Assembly (NCBI GenBank): GCA_947489705.1
Contig: CANLEQ010000022.1
Coordinates: forward strand, 1-62,203
DNA length: 62,203 nucleotides
Source of the DNA: an uncultured Paracoccaceae bacterium
GTDB taxonomy: Bacteria; Pseudomonadota; Alphaproteobacteria; Rhodobacterales; Rhodobacteraceae
Direction: 5' to 3'
The notes below the pieces were generated by a model, which worked only from the letters and a program-made list of their open reading frames with translations, did no database searches and was not told the origin of the DNA. Made by a program: the position numbers and the translations under genes. This document shows, one piece after another, positions 33,958 to 43,319 of this stretch. Each line of letters begins with the position of its first letter. Position 1 is the stretch's first letter.

Positions 33958-34889
33958 CCGCATCGCTCGCTGGCCGGCTGGGACAGGCCTGTCTCGTCGC
34001 GCTCGTCATCGGCATCGCAAGCTTCGCGATGATGCACGCCCTTCCGGGCGACGCGGCGTTCCGCATTGCGGCGGGGCGCTACGGCTACGACGTGACCGAT
34101 GCCGCGGCAGCGGCGGCCGTCCGCGCCGAACTCGGTCTCGACAGGCCGCTCGCCGCACAGCTTCTCGACTGGCTGGGATCGCTGGCCCGGTTCGATCTGG
34201 GCCGATCGACGGTCTCCGGAACGCCCGTGGCCGAAGAGATCGGGGTGCAGCTGATGCATTCCCTGCTCCTGGCATTCGCCGCGATCCTGCTGTCGCTCGT
34301 CATCGCGGCGCCCTTGGGCATCGCCGCGGCGCTGCGGCCCGGCGGGATCTTCGACCGCGCGGCGCTCGGGGTGTCGACCCTGCTGCGCGCGACGCCCGCC
34401 TTCATCACCGGGGTGGTCCTGATGCTGGTCCTCGCGGTCTGGGCGGGCGTGGCACCCGTCGCGGGGCACGGCACGACCGACACGCTGCTGCTGCCGGCGC
34501 TCACGCTGGCGCTGGGGCTTGCGGCGGTCTCGAACCGGGTCGTGCGCGATGCCGTCGTCGAGGTGACGGACTCCGACCAATACGCCTTCGCGCTCGCCAA
34601 GGGATTGAGGCGGCGGACCGCACTCACCCGCCATGTGCTGCGCAACGCCGCGATCCCCGTCATCGCCTATATCGGGGTGCAACTCGTCTTCCTGATCGAG
34701 GGCGTCGTCATCATCGAGGCGCTGTTCGCCTGGCCCGGCATCGGCCATGCGCTGGTCCACGCGATCTTCGCGCGCGACATCCCCATGGTGCAGGGCACGG
34801 CACTGGCGCTCGGGTTGATGTTCGTCGCGCTCAACTTCGCCATCGACCTCGCCTGCCGCCTCATCGATCCGAGGGACGCCGCCGCATGA
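33945..34889 (+). CDS. Peptide/nickel-type ABC permease, DppB class
   Basis: A 314-residue permease starting with GTG inside the end of the binding-protein gene. It has about six helices, the DppB-type early segment ASFAMMHALPGDAAFRIAAG, and an EAA loop DQYAFALAKGLRRRTALTRH. The late FAWPGIGHALVHAIFARDIP is typical of this class. It forms the channel together with the next gene, which begins at an ATGA overlap. Confidence 0.9.
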   Translation: MDGLAASLAGRLGQACLVALVIGIASFAMMHALPGDAAFRIAAGRYGYDVTDAAAAAAVRAELGLDRPLAAQLLDWLGSLARFDLGRSTVSGTPVAEEIGVQLMHSLLLAFAAILLSLVIAAPLGIAAALRPGGIFDRAALGVSTLLRATPAFITGVVLMLVLAVWAGVAPVAGHGTTDTLLLPALTLALGLAAVSNRVVRDAVVEVTDSDQYAFALAKGLRRRTALTRHVLRNAAIPVIAYIGVQLVFLIEGVVIIEALFAWPGIGHALVHAIFARDIPMVQGTALALGLMFVALNFAIDLACRLIDPRDAAA

Positions 34890-35692
34890 CCCCTGCCGCA
34901 CCCCGCCCCGTCGCGCCTGGGCGCCTGACCGGTATCGCGATCGTCTGCGCGCTGGCGCTCACGGCGTGGCTCGCCCCCGCGCTCTGGGCCTTCGATCCCG
35001 CGCGTCAGTCGCTGATGGACACGTTGCAGGCGCCGAGCGCGGCGCATCCGCTCGGCACCGATCACCTCGGCCGGGACATGGTGGCACGGATGGTCGCGGG
35101 CGCGCGCCTGACGCTGTCGCTCGCCGCGCTGGCGGTCGTGACCGCGGCGATACCGGGGGTGATCCTCGGCATGGTCGCGGGGCTCGCGGGCGGCTGGACC
35201 GACCGCGTCATCACGACCTTCGGCGACGCGGTTCTGGCGCTGCCGGGATTGCTGCTCGTCCTTGTCCTTGCGGCCATCGCGCCGGGATCGTGGTGGGCGC
35301 TCTATGTCGGGCTGTCGCTGACGCTCTGGATCGAGTATTTCCGCTATGTCCGGGCGCGGACGCGAATTCTCGCCGCCGCCCCCGCGGTCGAGGCGTCGCG
35401 CCTTCTGGGTATGGGGCCGGTCTATATCCTGCGGCGGCATTTCTGGCCCGAAGTCGCACCGGGCCTCGCGACGATCGCGGCGTTCGGGGCCGCGACCTCG
35501 ATCGCGGCCATCGCGGCACTCGGCTTCATCGGCGTGGGACTGCGCCCGCCCACCGCAGAATGGGGCCTCATGATGGCCGAGCTCCTGCCCTATTGGCGCG
35601 AGGCGCCCTGGCTTCTGTCGCAGCCGGTGCTCGGCGTGACGCTGACCGTTCTGGCGCTGCACATGATCGCCCAGCGGGGCCCCGCCCGATGA
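34886..35692 (+). CDS. Peptide/nickel-type ABC permease, DppC class
   Basis: A 268-residue permease, short for the class (usually about 280-300). It contains the HPLGTDHLGRDMVARMVAGA signature and the EAA loop APAVEASRLLGMGPVYILRR. It overlaps its neighbours on both sides (ATGA at 34886 and at 35689), so the whole system is translationally coupled. Confidence 0.9.
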   Translation: MTPAAPRPVAPGRLTGIAIVCALALTAWLAPALWAFDPARQSLMDTLQAPSAAHPLGTDHLGRDMVARMVAGARLTLSLAALAVVTAAIPGVILGMVAGLAGGWTDRVITTFGDAVLALPGLLLVLVLAAIAPGSWWALYVGLSLTLWIEYFRYVRARTRILAAAPAVEASRLLGMGPVYILRRHFWPEVAPGLATIAAFGAATSIAAIAALGFIGVGLRPPTAEWGLMMAELLPYWREAPWLLSQPVLGVTLTVLALHMIAQRGPAR

Positions 35693-37107
35693 CCCGCCTC
35701 GACGTGAGCGACCTCCGCGTCGCCGCCGGCGGCCTGCGCCTCGTGGGGCCGGTCGCCTTCTCGATCCGAAGCGGCCGCCCGCTGACCGTCCTGGGCGAGA
35801 CCGGTGCGGGCAAGAGCCTGATCGCCCAGGCCATACTCGGCACCCTGCCGAGAGACCTTTCGGCGAGCGGCGCGATCTCGCTCGACGGGGTGCACATCGA
35901 CGCGCTGCGCCCGCGCCGGCGCGCCGCCCTTCGCGGTCGCCGCATCGCCCTCCTCCCGCAGGAGCCCTGGTCGGCGCTCGACCCGACCATGATCGCCCGC
36001 GATCAGGTCGCGGAATCGCATCGGTTCGTCGCCGGCCGGTCCGCGAGCCGCGCACGCGAGGCGGCCGCGGCCGATTTCCGGACCCTCGGCCTCACCGGCG
36101 CCGAGACGAAGCTGCCCGGCGCATTGTCGGGCGGCATGGCGCAGCGCACGGCTTTCGCGGCGGCGCGCGCAGGCGGCGCCGATCTGCTGCTCGCGGACGA
36201 GCCGACAAAGGGACTCGACGCTGACATGCGTGACGAGGTGACCGCGCTGCTGTCGAAGGCGGCGGCCGCGGGCGGCGCGCTCCTGACCATCACCCACGAC
36301 GTGGCCGTGGCCCGCGCGCTCGGCGGAGATATCCTGATCCTGCGCGGCGGCGAGGTGGTCGAGCGCGGGCCGGCCGACACCCTCCTCGCCGCGCCGCAAT
36401 CGGATTACGGCCGCGAACTCGTCGCGGCGGACCCCGCGACGTGGCCGCGCAGACCGCGCCGCAAGTCGGGCGCACCGCTGCTTTCGGCGACAGATCTGTC
36501 GGTGCATCGCGCGGGCCGGCCGCTTTTTTCCGGGCTCGACCTCGAGATCCGGGCGGGCGAGCGGGTCGCCGTGACCGGGCCCAGCGGCGTCGGCAAGAGC
36601 TCGCTCCTCGACGCGCTGGCGGGCCTCCTGCGCCCGGCGGAGGATGCCATCCGTCACGCCACGCCGCCCGGGCCGCGGCGTTTGCAGAAACTCTATCAGG
36701 ACCCGCCCGCGGCATTCCCGCGCCACATCACGCTCGGCCGCGCGCTGCGCGACGTGGCCTCCCGCCACGACGTTCCCTGGACGCGGGTGAGCCAGCTGCT
36801 CGACCGGCTGGGCGTCGCGCCCCTCCTTCTCGACCGCCGCCCCGACAGCGTCTCGGGCGGCGAGCTTCAGCGCATCGCGCTCGCCCGCGTGCTCGCCTTG
36901 GAGCCCGCGCTGCTGCTGGCCGACGAGCCGACGTCACGGCTCGATCCGGCCACGCAGAAGCGCGTGATGGACCTGCTCGCCGAAATGGCCGGAGAGGCGG
37001 GCATCGCCGTGCTGCTTGTCACCCACAACCCGGATATCGCGAAGAAGTGGACCGACCGGCAGATCCGTCTCGACGCGCTCGCAAGACCGCGCGCGACGCT
37101 CGGATGA
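35689..37107 (+). CDS. Fused double ABC ATPase (DppD-DppF type)
   Basis: A 472-residue protein with two complete ATPase domains in one chain. Domain 1 (about 1-245) has Walker A GETGAGKSL, signature LSGGMAQR and Walker B LLLADEPTKGLD. Domain 2 (about 260-465) has GPSGVGKSS, SGGELQRIALARVL and LLLADEPTSRLD. Switch histidines are in TITHDV and LVTHNPD. The second domain lacks the oligopeptide-type C-terminal cysteine extension. The fusion replaces the separate OppD/OppF pair seen in the first peptide system and fixes a 1:1 ratio. Confidence 0.92.
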   Translation: MTRLDVSDLRVAAGGLRLVGPVAFSIRSGRPLTVLGETGAGKSLIAQAILGTLPRDLSASGAISLDGVHIDALRPRRRAALRGRRIALLPQEPWSALDPTMIARDQVAESHRFVAGRSASRAREAAAADFRTLGLTGAETKLPGALSGGMAQRTAFAAARAGGADLLLADEPTKGLDADMRDEVTALLSKAAAAGGALLTITHDVAVARALGGDILILRGGEVVERGPADTLLAAPQSDYGRELVAADPATWPRRPRRKSGAPLLSATDLSVHRAGRPLFSGLDLEIRAGERVAVTGPSGVGKSSLLDALAGLLRPAEDAIRHATPPGPRRLQKLYQDPPAAFPRHITLGRALRDVASRHDVPWTRVSQLLDRLGVAPLLLDRRPDSVSGGELQRIALARVLALEPALLLADEPTSRLDPATQKRVMDLLAEMAGEAGIAVLLVTHNPDIAKKWTDRQIRLDALARPRATLG

Positions 37108-37168
37108 GGCGCCTTTCCGAGCCAATCCGGGGGAGCGACCTTGCCGCCACGACGCCCGCGGCACGTGA

Positions 37169-37190
37169 AATGTTTCGCGCGCGAGACATT
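37169..37190. repeat. 22-bp near-perfect palindrome in convergent intergenic DNA
   Basis: The arms AATGTTTCGC and GCGAGACATT flank a central GC, with one mismatched pair. It lies 62 bases after the double-ATPase gene, before the convergent TRAP gene. It could be a transcript-end hairpin or a regulator site; there is no T-run. Confidence 0.45.
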
Positions 37191-37267
37191 GGCGCGCTGG
37201 ACGGGCGCGCCAATTGGCCGCCGCCGGGTAGTTGCGCGCTCCTCCCGCGGGCGCGAGATCCGGCGAT

Positions 37268-39247
37268 CTAGTTCGTCGCGACGGGCGCTGGGGCGGTCGA
37301 GTCCGTTCGACCGCGGTGCAGGTATCCGGCGGCCAGTCCCGTCACCAGGAGAAGGCCGGCAAGTGCGATCCATTTCTCCTGCCAGGGGCCCGGAACGGTA
37401 TAGATGAACCCGGCGCCCAGCAGCGCAAGGATGCCGCGTTCGATCCAGCCGAGGGGCCGGAACCACCACCCCTCGAACACGGCGGGCATTAGCAGGAAGA
37501 ACACCAGAAGTGCTAAGAAATCGAACAGGATCTGGTCGACGGTTCCGTCGAGCAATTCCCCGAAGGCAAAGGCGAAGGGCAGGATGTAGAGCGCCTTGGC
37601 CATCAGGACGCTGTGCCAGCCGGTCTTCATCGGCGGTGCCTTGGCGACGCGTGCCGCGACGAAGGCCGTCATACAGACGGGCGGGGTGATGGTGGAATCC
37701 TGGCTGAGCCAGAGGATGATCATGTGCGCGGCGAAGAGGCTCACGCCCAGCTGTTCCAGTGAGGGCGCGGCCGTCGCGGCCAGCAGGACATAGGCCGCCG
37801 AGACCGGCAGGCCCATGCCGAGGATATAGGAGCTGAGCGCGACGAGGCAGAGTGCGGCCAGCAGCGATCCTCCCGACAAAGCGAGGATGATCGTGGACAG
37901 CTTGACGATCAGGCCGGTCGCCACGATGACCGAATAGATGATCGCCGCGCTGACACCGAGTGCCGTCAGGGAGATCATCACGCGGCTGCTGCCCTCAAGT
38001 GCCACGAGCAGCCGTTCGGGCGTCATCCGCGTATGGCGCCGGATATAGCTGATGGGCACGATCAGGCAGATGCAGATGGCCCCCGCATAGAACGGCGAAT
38101 AGCCGACGAGCAGCATCCAGATGAGGATGATCAGGGGCACGAAGAGATGCCCGCCATCGGCCAGCACCTTCTTCAGCTTCGGAAGCTCGGATTTCGGCAG
38201 GCCCGCGAGATTGCGTTTGGCCGCCTTGGTGTCGATGTAGAAATAGAGCGACGCGAAATAGAGGATCGCCGGCAATATGGAATAGAGCAGCACGTCCCTG
38301 ATCGGCACGCCCGTGAATTCCGCCAGGATGAAGATCGTCGCCCCCATGATCGGCGGGGTGAGGATGCCCCCGACCGAGGCCACCGTCTCGATCGCGCCCG
38401 CCTCGTGCGGCCGGAACCCGATACGCTTCATAAGCGGGATCGTCAGCGATCCGGTCGTGACCACGTTGGCGATGGAGCTGCCCGAGATCGATCCCATCAG
38501 GCCGCTCGAGATCACCGCCACCTTGGCCGGTCCGCCGCGGCGATGGCCCGCGATGCTCAGCGCGAAATCGGTGAACACCTTGTCGCCGCGGGAGACGGCG
38601 AGAAAGACGCCGAAGGACAGGAAGATGAAGACGAAGGTCACCATCAACCCGGTAATGAAATTGAACATGCCCGAGGTGAAGACATAGATGCTCTCGACCA
38701 TGTCGAGTGCGGAAACGCCCCGGTGCTTCAGGACGCCGGGAAAGATCGGCCCGGCCAGCGCGTAGAAGATGAAGGCGAAGTTGATGATCACGATCGACAT
38801 GCCGATCGTGCGTCGCGTCGCCTCGAAGATTACCGCGACGCAGGCGATGCCCGCCACGATGTCGAGCGGTTCGAGCGGCGTGTAATAGGGGATCCGCATG
38901 TTGAAGCGGTCTTCGGAATAGACCGTGTAGGCGAAGGCCAGGAACGCGACCGCCGCCCAGCAGATGTCGACGATCGAGGGATAGGGGGCGGGCTTGCCCC
39001 GCGTGAAGGCCGGATAGACGAGGAATGTGAGCGGGATCATGATCGCGAGATGCGTGGCCCGCGTCGCGATCGGCGTCCAGGTGAAGGTGAAGGCCCAATA
39101 GAGCGTCAGAAGAAACCCGCCGGCCGCGAGGAGGGTGATGAAATAGCCGAACCAGCCTTCGGGCCGGCGTTGCTCGGGGGGGAAGATCTCGTCTTGCAGC
39201 GATTGCACGCTTGCCGAACGGAAATAGCTGTCGACCCTCTTCAGCAT
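37268..39247 (-). CDS. Fused DctQ-DctM TRAP permease (TAXI type)
   Basis: A 659-residue membrane protein, about 16 helices, combining the small and large TRAP subunits, as is usual for TAXI systems. The large-subunit part has GGPAKVAVISSGLMGSISGS, VVTTGSLTIPLMKR and ASVGGILTPPIMGATIFILA, the two sodium/substrate hairpins. It imports the compound bound by the TAXI receptor encoded just upstream (89-base gap). Together with the FAD oxidoreductase gene it forms a three-gene minus-strand operon. Confidence 0.93.
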   Translation of the reverse strand: MLKRVDSYFRSASVQSLQDEIFPPEQRRPEGWFGYFITLLAAGGFLLTLYWAFTFTWTPIATRATHLAIMIPLTFLVYPAFTRGKPAPYPSIVDICWAAVAFLAFAYTVYSEDRFNMRIPYYTPLEPLDIVAGIACVAVIFEATRRTIGMSIVIINFAFIFYALAGPIFPGVLKHRGVSALDMVESIYVFTSGMFNFITGLMVTFVFIFLSFGVFLAVSRGDKVFTDFALSIAGHRRGGPAKVAVISSGLMGSISGSSIANVVTTGSLTIPLMKRIGFRPHEAGAIETVASVGGILTPPIMGATIFILAEFTGVPIRDVLLYSILPAILYFASLYFYIDTKAAKRNLAGLPKSELPKLKKVLADGGHLFVPLIILIWMLLVGYSPFYAGAICICLIVPISYIRRHTRMTPERLLVALEGSSRVMISLTALGVSAAIIYSVIVATGLIVKLSTIILALSGGSLLAALCLVALSSYILGMGLPVSAAYVLLAATAAPSLEQLGVSLFAAHMIILWLSQDSTITPPVCMTAFVAARVAKAPPMKTGWHSVLMAKALYILPFAFAFGELLDGTVDQILFDFLALLVFFLLMPAVFEGWWFRPLGWIERGILALLGAGFIYTVPGPWQEKWIALAGLLLVTGLAAGYLHRGRTDSTAPAPVATN

Positions 39248-39336
39248 GGCCCCGACCTCTCCTCTTGGGGGGATGCACCGCGCGCGGGCGGGGCGCGCGA
39301 TGCGATGGATTCAGGGGGTCGGCACGAAGCCGGCCT

Positions 39337-40371
39337 TCATTCGATCCAGCCGCGCTCGCGGTAATAGCGCGCAGCACCCTCGTGCAACTCGATGCCGAGG
39401 TTCTCGGGCATGTCCTCGGGCGCCCAGCCCTCTTCGTAGCTGTAGGCGGCCGCGGCGAGCCGCTCGGGGTTCTCTGCCACGCATTTCACCATCTGGTAGA
39501 TGATGTCCTCGTCGATATCGGCCCGCGTGAAGAGCGCGTAGGGCACGCCGACGGTCTGCACGTCCTCGGTCTGGCCGGGATAGGAATTGGCCGGGATCGT
39601 GTAGGTGCCGTAGCCGTATTCGTTCGTGAAATAGTCGATCACCTCGTCGTCGAGGCTCATCAGCGTCGAGGGCGTGGTCTCGAACATGCGGGTGATCTGC
39701 GAATAGGGCGGCTCGGACATCGTGCCGTAGAGATCGAGCTTGCCGTTCGACCAGTCCTCGAACCGCTCGCCCATGGAGCCGAAGATCATCGCGCCGCCCC
39801 AATCGTCGATCTCCTCGAAGGAGGTGCCGTAGTGATCGAGCAGGATCGACATCGCGAAATGCTCGCTCGCGCCCGGAACCCCGGTGCCGAAGAACACGCG
39901 CGGTTCCTTCTCGACGAGCTCGTCGAAGGTCTCGAACGGCGCGTCGTTGGTGCGCATCACGTGGAACGCGTTCGTGGCGAGCGAGAGGACCGCGCGCAGA
40001 TCCTCCATCGGCTCGCCGGGATTGATCTCGTTGTTGCCGCGCTGCGCCATCAGCAGGAACGGCCCGTACGACAGCCCCAGCTCGGAGCGGCCGGTGCCGA
40101 CGCTCATCACGTTGCCGATCGCGCCCGATCCGACCTGGACGCCCACGGGCTCGCCCTGGTAATTGGCGTTGGTCAGCTCAGCGATCGCGGTTCCGGTGGG
40201 AAACCAGGTGCCGGTCGGCGTGCCCGTCACCATCAGCAACGGCTCGTGCTGACCCAGATCCGCGGGGCAGCTGCCCTCCTGCGCGAAGGCGCCCGTGGAC
40301 GCGCCCGCAACCATCGCGGTCGCTAGCGCCAGCCGGGCGGTGCCCGTGGTCAAATTCTTCGAATTGGTCAT
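39337..40371 (-). CDS. TAXI-family TRAP binding protein
   Basis: A 344-residue periplasmic receptor with a signal peptide ending near TGAFAQEG. TAXI signatures are TGTPTGTWFPTGTAIAELTN near the N-terminus, VQVGSGAIGNVMSVGTGRSE and the GTGVPGASEHFAMSILLDHY block. AGGAGG precedes the ATG at 40371. TAXI receptors generally bind glutamate-like or other small carboxylates; the adjacent amine/amino-acid oxidase gene makes an amino acid or imino acid a reasonable guess. Confidence 0.92.
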   Translation of the reverse strand: MTNSKNLTTGTARLALATAMVAGASTGAFAQEGSCPADLGQHEPLLMVTGTPTGTWFPTGTAIAELTNANYQGEPVGVQVGSGAIGNVMSVGTGRSELGLSYGPFLLMAQRGNNEINPGEPMEDLRAVLSLATNAFHVMRTNDAPFETFDELVEKEPRVFFGTGVPGASEHFAMSILLDHYGTSFEEIDDWGGAMIFGSMGERFEDWSNGKLDLYGTMSEPPYSQITRMFETTPSTLMSLDDEVIDYFTNEYGYGTYTIPANSYPGQTEDVQTVGVPYALFTRADIDEDIIYQMVKCVAENPERLAAAAYSYEEGWAPEDMPENLGIELHEGAARYYRERGWIE

Positions 40372-40438
40372 GATGACCTCCTGTTGCGGGTTGGACTGTC
40401 TTCGTTGTCGGAGGGCCGTGTTGTCCCGGCCCTTGGCG

Positions 40439-41767
40439 TCAGTCGGGCTGACACTTGAGCGTCGATTTCCGGAGCGCCCTTTCCGCGATGTATCGACGAA
40501 AGGGCTCTGGCGGCATCGGCGTGGGCGCCGGGACCGACTGGACGGTCCGCAGCAGGTCGGACTCGACCCCGCTGGCGAGCTCCGCCAGCAGCGTGCCGGA
40601 GATCGCGCCGAGGCTGACCCCGATCCCGCAGCACGACGACGAGGCATAGAGCCCGGGCGCGAATTCGCCGAACATCTGGCCGTGATTTGCGGGATAGGAG
40701 ACGATCCCGCCCCAGGTATGTTCGATCGGCAGATCGCGGAGTGACGGCCAGCGGTCGTCGATCGCCTTGCGATGCTCGCCGCGCACCGCGTCGAGCGCCG
40801 GCCCCTCGAAGCGCAGGTCGCGCCGCGCGTAATTCGTCGACTTGCGCATCAGGATCCGATTGTCCGCGGTCCGACGCAGCGATGCGGCGCCGTGGATCGC
40901 CGGGACCAGCGAAAAGGGAGCGTCCTCGGGGAATGTCGCGGCCTGTTCCGCGCTCATGGGCGCGGTCAGGCTCGCATGCGTCGCAAGATACATGTACCGC
41001 CCGCGGCCGTAGCCGAACTGGGGCAGGAAGATGTTGCTGCAGAGCATGACCTTGTCGCATTGCACCGTCGCCCCCGGCAGCATCAGCCGGAACGGCGCCT
41101 GCCGCGACATCTCCAGAACCGGGCTGGCATCGGCGATGGTCACGTTGTCGGGCATGCTGTCGGCGAGCCCGCGCAGGAGAGAGACCGGCTGGATGATGCC
41201 GCCGCCATGGATCGCGATGCCCGATCCGTAGAAGTCGGTGCCGAGCTGATGCCTTACCTCTTCGGGCGAGACCCAGTCGATCGTGGTGCCGACCGCTTCG
41301 TAGCCTTCCTTCAATCCGCGCAGGTAGCTCTCGCCGACGGGATTGGTGCTCGCCTTGATGCGTGGACGGTCGGACCAGTTGCACTCGATCCCGAAATCCT
41401 GCGCCTGCCGGCGCAAGAGCTCGGTGCCGGCCCGCATCAGCCTGGTCTTCTGCCGGGCCCGGTCGAGCGACAGGCCCTTGATCCCCCCCTCGGGCGCGAG
41501 CGATTCCGTCACCACGCCCGAATTGCGCCCCGATGCGCCGTATCCCAGGGGCAGCGCGTCGAGCAGGATGATGCGGTGGTCCTTGTTGAGCTCGGCCAGA
41601 CGGCGCGCGCAGGAGAGGCCCGTATAGCCCGCCCCCACCACCACCCAGTCCGCGTGGTGATTGCCGGAAAGGGGCGTGACCGGGCGATCCTCCAGAATGG
41701 CGCTCCAGCCATTCTTCTGTCCGTCCCCGGGAAGCAGAGCGGGTTTGATCGAAGAATAGACACCCAT
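40439..41767 (-). CDS. FAD-dependent amine/amino-acid oxidoreductase (DAO/PuuB-like)
   Basis: A 442-residue flavoprotein of the DAO superfamily. The dinucleotide motif VVVGAGYTGLSCARRLAEL is at about 42-60, followed by LLDALPLGYGASGRNSGVV, and a C-terminal FAD contact GLYASSSCCGIGVSLG. The N-terminal extension before the FAD motif resembles gamma-glutamylputrescine oxidase-type enzymes (PuuB/OrdL). It probably oxidises a secondary amine or amino acid imported by the TAXI-TRAP system that follows it. The promoter region has a CTTTGCAAAG palindrome and a GTGAAA-N3-TTTCAC dyad. Confidence 0.88.
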   Translation of the reverse strand: MGVYSSIKPALLPGDGQKNGWSAILEDRPVTPLSGNHHADWVVVGAGYTGLSCARRLAELNKDHRIILLDALPLGYGASGRNSGVVTESLAPEGGIKGLSLDRARQKTRLMRAGTELLRRQAQDFGIECNWSDRPRIKASTNPVGESYLRGLKEGYEAVGTTIDWVSPEEVRHQLGTDFYGSGIAIHGGGIIQPVSLLRGLADSMPDNVTIADASPVLEMSRQAPFRLMLPGATVQCDKVMLCSNIFLPQFGYGRGRYMYLATHASLTAPMSAEQAATFPEDAPFSLVPAIHGAASLRRTADNRILMRKSTNYARRDLRFEGPALDAVRGEHRKAIDDRWPSLRDLPIEHTWGGIVSYPANHGQMFGEFAPGLYASSSCCGIGVSLGAISGTLLAELASGVESDLLRTVQSVPAPTPMPPEPFRRYIAERALRKSTLKCQPD

Positions 41768-41815
41768 GACGGCCCAACCAGTTCGTTGCAGTTCATTAGC
41801 ATCGATGTTGCACAG

Positions 41816-41825
41816 CTTTGCAAAG
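41816..41825. promoter_or_regulatory. CTTTGCAAAG palindrome upstream of the FAD-TAXI-TRAP operon
   Basis: A perfect 10-bp palindrome 49 bases upstream of the FAD oxidoreductase ATG, in AT-rich DNA. The core TTTGCAAA recurs 59 bases upstream of the amidohydrolase gene (52366-52373), so both operons may answer to one regulator, possibly the nearby LacI protein. Confidence 0.4.
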
Positions 41826-41859
41826 ACCAGTCAACCGGACTCGCATCAGAAAAACAGTT

Positions 41860-41874
41860 GTGAAAATATTTCAC
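41860..41874. promoter_or_regulatory. GTGAAA-N3-TTTCAC dyad upstream of the same operon
   Basis: Perfect 6-bp arms around ATA, 93 bases upstream of the FAD oxidoreductase ATG. It has the size of a dimeric regulator site. Its regulator is not identifiable from the sequence. Confidence 0.4.
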
Positions 41875-42014
41875 CGCTCTGCCGGAGAAATTATCCGTTA
41901 TGCTACGGGGACGTGGGCTCGGAAGGTGGGCAAGACCAGGTTTGCCTTGCGACGCACGCCGCTAACCCACAGGCCGTTCGCAGCGTTGCAAACGTGATTA
42001 CATCGTCGGAATTT

Positions 42015-42044
42015 CCGCGCCGCGCCGCGCCGCGCCGCGCCGCG
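42015..42044. repeat. Six tandem copies of CCGCG
   Basis: A pentanucleotide repeat lies ten bases beyond the stop of the FAD oxidoreductase at 42054, followed by a GCCGGCC stretch. Copy number may vary by slippage. It is non-coding and might form a hairpin at the end of the ten-gene operon. Confidence 0.8.
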
Positions 42045-42053
42045 CCCGCCGGC

Positions 42054-43319
42054 CTAGAAGCGCGAGATCGCGAAGGGGGCGATGTCGATTTCGGGCGCGT
42101 CGCCCGTCACGATGGCGGCCATCGCCCGCGACGCGGTCGGTCCGTTGATCATGCCCGAGGACGAGAAGCCGAACATGTAGAACAATCCGTCGATCCGCTG
42201 CGATCCCGAGAGGATCGGAAGACCATCGGGCAGATAGGAACGAAATCCCCGCCACACGCTGGTATCGTCCGTCCGGATGCCCGGAAGAACCTTGTCGACA
42301 TGGGCCAGCATGCGCCCGATCAGGTCGTGCCGGAAGGGTTGCCCCTCGCGCCCGAACTCGTAGATCCCGGCAAGCCTTATTGCGCCCTGCATCGGCGTGA
42401 CGGCGAAGCGGAAATCCATCGGCAGGACCGGCCGGTCGAGCGTCACGCCGCTGTTGCGCAGCATGACGTGATAGCCGCCCACCGATTGATGCGGCACCTG
42501 TTCCCCGGCCTCGCGTGCGAAACGCGCCGTGGCCGTCCCGGCGGCGAGAACGACGCGGTCGGCCGAAAGACGGCGCGCCTCGGTCTCGACGCCGGTGATC
42601 CTGCCGCCTTGCCTATCGATCCCCGTGACCCGCTCGCGGATCACCGTGCCGCCGTGCTTTCGGAAGAGGTCGCAAAGCTTGCCAATCATTGCCTGCGGGT
42701 CGCGCGCATGGTGGAAGGCCGGGGAATAGAGCCCGTGCGAGTAGCTGCGCGAAACGGAGGGGACCAGATCCTCGAGCGCCTGTCCCTCGACCCGTTCGAT
42801 CTGGATCCCGGCCTCCCGGATCGCCGCCATCCGCTCCCATTGCGCATCGCGTTCCTCGGCGGACCGCATCAGGGCGACATTGCCGCCGGCCTCGACCAGA
42901 TCCTCGGCCCCGGCATCGAGCAACATCTGCCGGTAATATCCGACGCCCGGTCTTGCGAGGCTGCCGAGCGCGGTCGTGATGCGGGCGACTTCGGCCTCGC
43001 TGGCATGGCGCAGCATCCGCAGGAACCACGGGGCCATCGCCGGAAAGGCGCGCCAGGAGATGTTGAGGGGCGAGGCCGGATTGCGCAGCATCCGCATCAG
43101 GGAAACCGGCGTCATTCCGGCGAAGACCGGCCTGAGATTGGTGTTCACCACGATCCCCGCATTCCCGGAGGATGCCCCCGATCCCGGTTCGGCGTGATCG
43201 ACAAGCGCCACGCGCGCACCGCGGCGCCCGAGCTCGAGCGCGGTGCAGATGCCGATGATGCCGGCGCCGACGACGATGCAATCGAAGCCGTCGGGCGTGG
43301 TGGTGTCAGGCTGCGTCAT
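42054..43319 (-). CDS. D-amino-acid dehydrogenase-like FAD oxidoreductase (DadA-like)
   Basis: A 421-residue DAO-family flavoprotein. The FAD site is CIVVGAGIIGICTALELGRR (about 14-33), then LVDHAEPGSGASSGNAGIVV, the SGNAG pattern of DadA. C-terminal FAD contacts include DGLPILSGSQ and FGFSSSGMINGP. DadA-type enzymes oxidise D-amino acids to imines and feed electrons to quinones. It overlaps the amidase stop (ATGA) and is the last gene of the ten-gene operon that begins with amidohydrolase and RidA; RidA-type proteins hydrolyse the imines such enzymes release. Confidence 0.88.
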   Translation of the reverse strand: MTQPDTTTPDGFDCIVVGAGIIGICTALELGRRGARVALVDHAEPGSGASSGNAGIVVNTNLRPVFAGMTPVSLMRMLRNPASPLNISWRAFPAMAPWFLRMLRHASEAEVARITTALGSLARPGVGYYRQMLLDAGAEDLVEAGGNVALMRSAEERDAQWERMAAIREAGIQIERVEGQALEDLVPSVSRSYSHGLYSPAFHHARDPQAMIGKLCDLFRKHGGTVIRERVTGIDRQGGRITGVETEARRLSADRVVLAAGTATARFAREAGEQVPHQSVGGYHVMLRNSGVTLDRPVLPMDFRFAVTPMQGAIRLAGIYEFGREGQPFRHDLIGRMLAHVDKVLPGIRTDDTSVWRGFRSYLPDGLPILSGSQRIDGLFYMFGFSSSGMINGPTASRAMAAIVTGDAPEIDIAPFAISRF

